A stretch of 64,000 bases of DNA from Scilla litardierei (Eukaryota; Streptophyta; Magnoliopsida; Asparagales; Asparagaceae), in contig CM061141.1 in NCBI GenBank assembly GCA_030789695.1, positions 197,295,689 through 197,359,688 of the forward strand, written 5' to 3'. The notes under the pieces were generated by a model, which saw nothing but the letters and a program-made list of their open reading frames with translations, made no database searches and was not told the DNA's origin. Below are positions 58,683 to 64,000 of this stretch, in pieces; the stretch's first letter is position 1; each line of letters opens with the position of its first letter. The translations under genes were made by a program, and so were the position numbers.

Positions 58683-58888
58683 CATGATCAAGAAAAAAAG
58701 CAAAATGTGCTATCTTAAAGAAAATTTTGGGGAATTGTTATGCCCTCAGAGGAAAAGAAATAAGACAATTAGACATAAGCCTTATTTTTTGTTCAATCAA
58801 TTAATAACAACGAAAACAAAAATAGATGCCTCGGAAAATACCCCAATCTAATAACACTAACTGGTAAATGCTTAGCCAAGTCTGAAGC
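58682..58888. other. Short stretch before the Tekay-related LTR
   Basis: No gene seen. Its last 44 bp (58845-58888) match 62154-62198, the end of the remnant interior before the second LTR. Confidence 0.5.
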
Positions 58889-59437
58889 TGTAACGACCGG
58901 TATTCATCGTACGTATTCTCGTACGTATTTTTGTGATGTATTGAACTAAGAGACTATTCGCATTATTATTTTGTTAATCAGTCTGTATGCATGATTCATC
59001 GCTGCATTTGCAATCCTCCCGACTACTCGATCACACTGACACAAATTCTGTCACGTTTGGACATCTTGAACGTTCATGGCAAAATTGTAATAATTTGGAT
59101 GTTATTAACCATATTCCTAACCCAATCATCTCTTATACGTATTAATAAATCTTAAATGATTTTAAGAGATCTAATTCAAATTCCTTAAGCTTAAAATCTT
59201 AATTAATGTTTTCATATCTTAGTTAACTCTTTTCCTAACAAAGATATCTAATATCCTAATTAACATCTCGCATAGACCCGATTTCATGAAATCGTAACCA
59301 ACCCTATATCCACTCATCCACACACTCTTAAAACCCACACACGTGGAAACTCACGGGAATCTTAACAACTACATCACGATGTGTGGCATGCAAATCTCAA
59401 CACATGCAACAATCTCCGATTCGTCCCCTTCCCCTTT

Positions 59438-59479
<42 letters not shown>

Positions 59480-61754
59480 ATCTCGATTTGTTCTCATCTA
59501 CCCCATCTCTTTTCTTTTTAAAACCCAAATAAAGCCATCTTCTTTCCCTTGGAATCCAACAACAGCGCAACCCTCCAAAACCTAGTTCCTCTACAAACAC
59601 AGCCCTCTCAAAGCGCCCATCCACAAACAGCCTTCCTCCACATAACCCAGTGCCTCGACCCACCTCTTCGAGCAACGGACTTCGACCGTTTCTCCGTTCG
59701 ACCCCGACGCCGTCTCCCGAAGCCCACGTCCTCACAACTCAGCACATTTGACTCAACCCAGCTCTGAGTCCTCAGCCCCAGCACCGCTTCCTTACGCCGG
59801 CGAACCTCGCTGTCGAGCGCCTCGATTCACGACCCCGAACTCTCTCACACCCCAAACATCAACCCTCCGAGCGTCGCATCTTCCTCCTCTCGACCAAGCA
59901 CCACCGTGACCCAGCACCTCACAACTCCTCCCATCGCTGCTCCAAGCCACGCAACCCACCAGCGCCTCACACCCCCAAAACCACCTCCCCAGTGCTCCGA
60001 CCCCGGCGAGCCTGCCATCTCATTTCCCTCCATCGTTCTCGTCACCTCTGGCAGACCACCATTGTCGGTACCCTTCCTCCGGTATCTGAGCCATTCCTAA
60101 GACTACCTCCGCCGCACAGATGCCTCACCGCCGTTCGAACCGTCACCGTCTTTGTCCGCACCCTCGCGAGGAGCCCGCATACGAACACGTAAGCATGTGT
60201 TGTGAATGTTAGGTCATGTGCTTTATATAGATAACTCATGATAATTAATAATAGAATGTTAGTTTAATTATAAAATCATTTTGGTGTTGGTCAGTATAGG
60301 ATGTTAGTTATTAGGGTGATATCAGTACATGATTATTTGAATGCGCTACCTGTATGGTTTAGGGATGTCATACTTAAAAGCATATTACTAAAAGTTGTTA
60401 ACAACAGTACTTATATAAAGTTGTTTTAGATTAAAATGCCAATGAATTATATTATTAAGTGTGTAATAATTATAAATATCAATAACTGTTATACCTTATA
60501 CATTGCAAACACTTAGTACTTTTGTTAGTACTCTAATTAACAAAAGGGTTATATATGTATAGCTGTAATAATAATTGTCTAAGATTGAGCTAATTGTTAA
60601 TATTAATAATCCATGGCGCAGATAAACTGCACCTCCCGCTACAGCCACTTGGGCACCCAGCACCATCCCCAAGAAAGTATTTTATTGTGAATGAACTGCA
60701 AACCATAACTGCTCAGTATTTGATATGCATGTGGACAATTGGGATTGAATATTCATACTTTTCTCTTTAGTAGTTGCTTTAGGTATAATTGGACAATTAA
60801 CATAAAGTTGTAATTGGGGACAAATTACTATCTACCTGCTAACACAACGAACTAAACTGGACAGATGGGAAGACACAACCCTCGAAATAAAAATGCAACA
60901 CCATCGAATACAGATGGGACTAACCTAGTCGGACGACTAGACAGACACGTGGGTGGGGTTGGTTCATGTAGTAGAGGCTGTAAGTGTGTCTTGTACATCT
61001 TACAGCTACTTTCATACCACACTAATGGAAGCAAGCATCTTGGCCATTTTCCAGCTTAGGGATGGCAAGAAGCGTCATGGTAAACCCCTGATGATAGGAT
61101 GTATCGAGAACACTATACTTACTCAGACATGAACTTACACGAGCACAAATATTCAATTTGAAACATGTTAACTTCTTTAAAGTGCAACTTATCTGTCCAA
61201 TTAATTCAGCATGCTCAACTTTACTTTATGCACTTGTTTATTATATCTGTGTCTGACATTTCTTTTCTGTTGCTAAAGTTATTGTTTCATTTACTATAAA
61301 ATCTTGCCAAGCTATTCGCTGACATATATTTCAATGTAATTGTGAAATATATGTTAGGTTCAGAGACTGAGTACGTTGCTGACCACATTGATCAAAGTTA
61401 CGAGGACGCTGAGATCCTCACCGCTGAAGACTAGAAAATTGCTGATGTCCTCATTTATTTAGTTTTTATTATTGTTACTGGTGTGTTGCTTTTGTAATAA
61501 AATTGTAATAAAATTGTATGGTCATGCTAGGCCTAACTCATTTGTATATTTATTTTGAACTCTGGGCAAGTTGTAATAAATGTTTGCATTGTTTCTGATT
61601 ATTGCAGTTGCAAGGACCTGGTTGCTATTTACACAAAACGCTTATTGTGCTTAAGTCAAAGAAGAAAGAAAAAAAGTACTTCTTCTTTGCTTTAAACACA
61701 TGCGGACCCGCTCATGTCCTCGCTCCCAAGTACAATGGGAAGCGAGGCGTGAGA
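58889..61754 (+). repeat. LTR of a second Tekay-related family, first copy
   Basis: TGTAACGACCGG to GAGGCGTGAGA, 2,866 bp. Its last 250 bp are clearly related to the LTR ending at 24005 (CGGACCCGCTC, purine-run block, GGGAAGCG). It has a (CT)n run at 59441-59475, a CT-rich and CCG-rich middle (59480-60180), then an AT-rich half. Open frames in the middle are composition artefacts. Confidence 0.8.
59441..59475. repeat. (CT)n microsatellite
   Basis: A pure CT run inside the first LTR. The second LTR has only a short interrupted version (about 62764-62778). Confidence 0.9.
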
Positions 61755-62198
61755 GGTTTTAGTGGTGGCCCATGCAGGTTCCGTTGCAACATGCGAGATA
61801 TTTTAGAAACAGTGCAAATATTATTACGAACCAGAATGTTTAAACAAATTAGTACACAAAATGTTTATTTTATTTGGTTGCAGCATGGCGGGAGGGCACA
61901 ACACCTGTAATGGAAATGGAGTCAACGGAAATGGAACTCCCGACATCCACGAGCTCATGAATGTCATGAGAGGCATGCTGGAAATTCAATAACAGCTCAT
62001 TCAGCAAGGTCAACAACAGCAAGTTGTACAACTGCACCACCGCCTCCGCAAGCTGCATCGGGAGCCAGACAATTTCGGGAGATGAACCCGAAAAGCTTCT
62101 CCAGAAGAGAAGGGCCAATAGAAGCTGAAGAATGGGACATGAGTACGGAAGACGATCTAATAACACTAACTGGAAAATGACTTAACCAAGTTTGAAGC
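61755..62198 (+). pseudogene. Remnant interior with gag N-terminus
   Basis: After the LTR the leader GGTTTTAGTGGTGGCCCATGCAGG-like segment matches the leader at 24006 (split here at 61755-61778). The ATG at 61884 starts MAGGHNTCNGNGVNGNGTPDIHELMNVMRGMLEIQ, followed by a stop and a Gln-rich stretch. In another frame RQFREMNPKSFSRREGP and IEAEEW, the usual start of a gypsy capsid domain, run into a short tail that ends in TGA at 62178. Everything from mid-gag through pol is missing. Confidence 0.65.
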
Positions 62199-64000
62199 TG
62201 TAAAGACCGGTATTCATCGTACGTATTCGCGTACATATTTTTATGATGTATTGAACTAAGAGACTATTCGCTTTATTATTTTGTTGATCAGTCTGTATGC
62301 GTGACTCATCGCCGCATTTGTGATCCTCCCGACTACACGATCATAATAACAGTAATTTTGTCACGTTGGACATCGTGGACGTTCATGGGAAAATTGTAAT
62401 AATTTGGATGTTATTAACCATATTCCTAACCCAATCATCTCTTATACGTATTAATAAATCTTAAATGATTTTAAGAGATCTAATTCAAAATCTAGCAAAT
62501 AATTTCCTTAATCTTAAAATCTTACCTAATGTTTTCATATCTAAATTAACTCTTTTGCAAACAAAGATATCTAATATCCTAATTAACATCTCGCGTAGAC
62601 CCGATTTCATGAAATCGTAACCAACCCTATCTCTACTCATCCACGCACTCTTGAATCCCACGCACGTGGAAACTCACGGGAATCTTAACAACTATAGCAC
62701 GATGTGTGGCATGCAAATCTCAACCCATGCAACAATCTCTGATTCGTCCACTTCCCATTTTGATACTCTCTCTTTCTCAACCATCTCGATCTGTTTTCAT
62801 CTACCCCCATCTCTTTTCTTTTTAAAACCCAAAATAAAGCCCTCTTCTTTCCCTTGGAATCCAACAGCAGCGCAACCCACCAAACCCCAGTTCTCCTACA
62901 AACACAGCCCTCTCCAAGCGCCCATCCACAAACATCCATTCTCCACATCACCCAGCGCCTCGACCTACCTCTTCGAGTGCCGGACTTCGAGCGTTTCTCC
63001 GTTCGACCCCGATGCCCTCTCCCGAAGCCCATGACCTCACAACTCCAGTGCATCCGTCTCAGCCCAGCTCCGAGTCCTCAGCCCCCACACCGCTCCCTTA
63101 CGCCGGCAAACCTCGCCACTGAGCGCCTCGATTCACGACCCCAAACTCTGTCAAACCCCGAACATCACCCCTCCGAGCACCGCATCTTCATCCTCTCGAC
63201 CAAGCACCACTGTGACCCAGCACCTCCTAACTCCTCCCATCGCTGCTCTAAGCCACGCAACCCACCAGCGCCTCACACCCCCGAAACCACCTCCCTAGTG
63301 CTCCAACCCTGGCAAGCCCGCCATCTCTTCGCCCATAACCGTTCTCGTCACCTCTGGTAGACCACCATTGCCGTCACCCTTCCTCCGACATCTGAGCCAT
63401 TCCTAAGAACGCCGCCATCGCACAGACGCCTCGCCGTCGTCTGAACCGTCGTCGTCTTCGTCTGCACCCCCGCGAAGAGCCCGCAAACGAACATGAAAGC
63501 ATGTGTTGTGAATGTTAGGTCATGCGCTATATATATTGAACTCATGATAATTAATAATATAATGTTAGTTTAATTATAAAATCATTTTGGTGTTGGTCAG
63601 TATAGGATGTTAGTATTAGGGTGATATCAGTACATGATTATTTGCATGCGATGCCTGTATGGTTTAGGGATGTCATATTTAAAAGCATGTTACTAAAAGA
63701 TGTTAACAACAATATAAAGTTGTTTTAGATTAAAATGCCAATGAATTATATTATTAAGTTTTTAATAATTATAAATATCAGTAAGTGTTATACCTTACAC
63801 TATGTAAACACTTAGTACTTTTGTTAGTACTCTAATTAACGACAAGGTTATATTGGTATAGCTTTAATAATAATTGTCTAAAATTGAGCTAATTGTTAAT
63901 ATTAATAATCCATAACGCAGATAAACCGCACCTCCCGATACAACCACTTGGACACCAAGCACTATCCCTAGGCAAGTATTTTATTGTGAATTAACTGCAA
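62199..64000 (+). repeat. LTR of the second Tekay-related family, second copy (cut by window end)
   Basis: Homologous to 58889 onwards. Over the first 200 bp about 10% of sites differ, with several small indels, so the pair is old. The right end is outside the window. Confidence 0.8.

Noticed and set aside
59549..60192. Overlapping Ser/Pro/Thr-rich frames on both strands
   Set aside because: They are translations of the CT/CCG-rich middle of the Tekay-related LTR. The equivalent frames in the second LTR (62854-63360) are not conserved in length or sequence.

Overview
The window is intergenic DNA of a flowering plant, built almost wholly from nested LTR retrotransposons. I recognise no host gene, tRNA, rRNA or CRISPR array. 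The plant call rests on the element types (Tekay-like chromovirus, Athila-like and Tat-like Ty3/gypsy, Sirevirus-like and other Ty1/copia), on initiator-Met-type and Athila-type primer sites, and on the multiple polypurine tracts typical of Sireviruses. The species cannot be named from the sequence.

Layout. 1-4401: 3' half of a + strand Tekay-like element (RNase H, integrase, chromodomain, 3' LTR). 4523-34925: a stack of four insertions, each bounded by a 5-bp target duplication. A solo Sirevirus-like LTR (4528-34920, ACACA) is split by a minus-strand Athila-like element (5350-33909, CCTAC). That is split by a + strand copia (13695-30877, CTTAT), which is split by a short Tekay-related element with near-identical LTRs (20907-30332, CCTCA). 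34926-35796 is AT-rich DNA with nothing recognised. 35802-58636: a second stack. A solo copia LTR is split by a minus-strand Tat-like element (35913-57346, ATTAT). This holds a truncated minus-strand Sirevirus with an envelope-position ORF (about 37135-46606) and a + strand Sirevirus (47845-55384, GAAGT). 58845-64000: two LTRs of a second Tekay-related family around a 444-bp gag remnant.

Almost every coding region is broken by stops, frameshifts or deletions. LTR divergence estimated by eye falls inward in the first stack (Athila about 9%, copia about 3%, innermost about one substitution plus a short simple-repeat difference in 3.1 kb), as nesting order requires.

The main finding is a repeated promoter architecture. 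Arrays of short palindromes lie about 45-120 bp upstream of TATA boxes in the LTRs of five elements. In two unrelated elements (Athila-like gypsy and Sirevirus copia) a second copy of the same array lies inside the element, just before a leader and the 3' envelope-position ORF. One array type, with palindrome GACCGACTAGTCGGTC and a period of about 113 bp, is shared by a gypsy LTR and a copia element, including an exact 35-bp match in the same transcriptional orientation. It is packed with ACCGAC, the core of the plant drought/cold response element.
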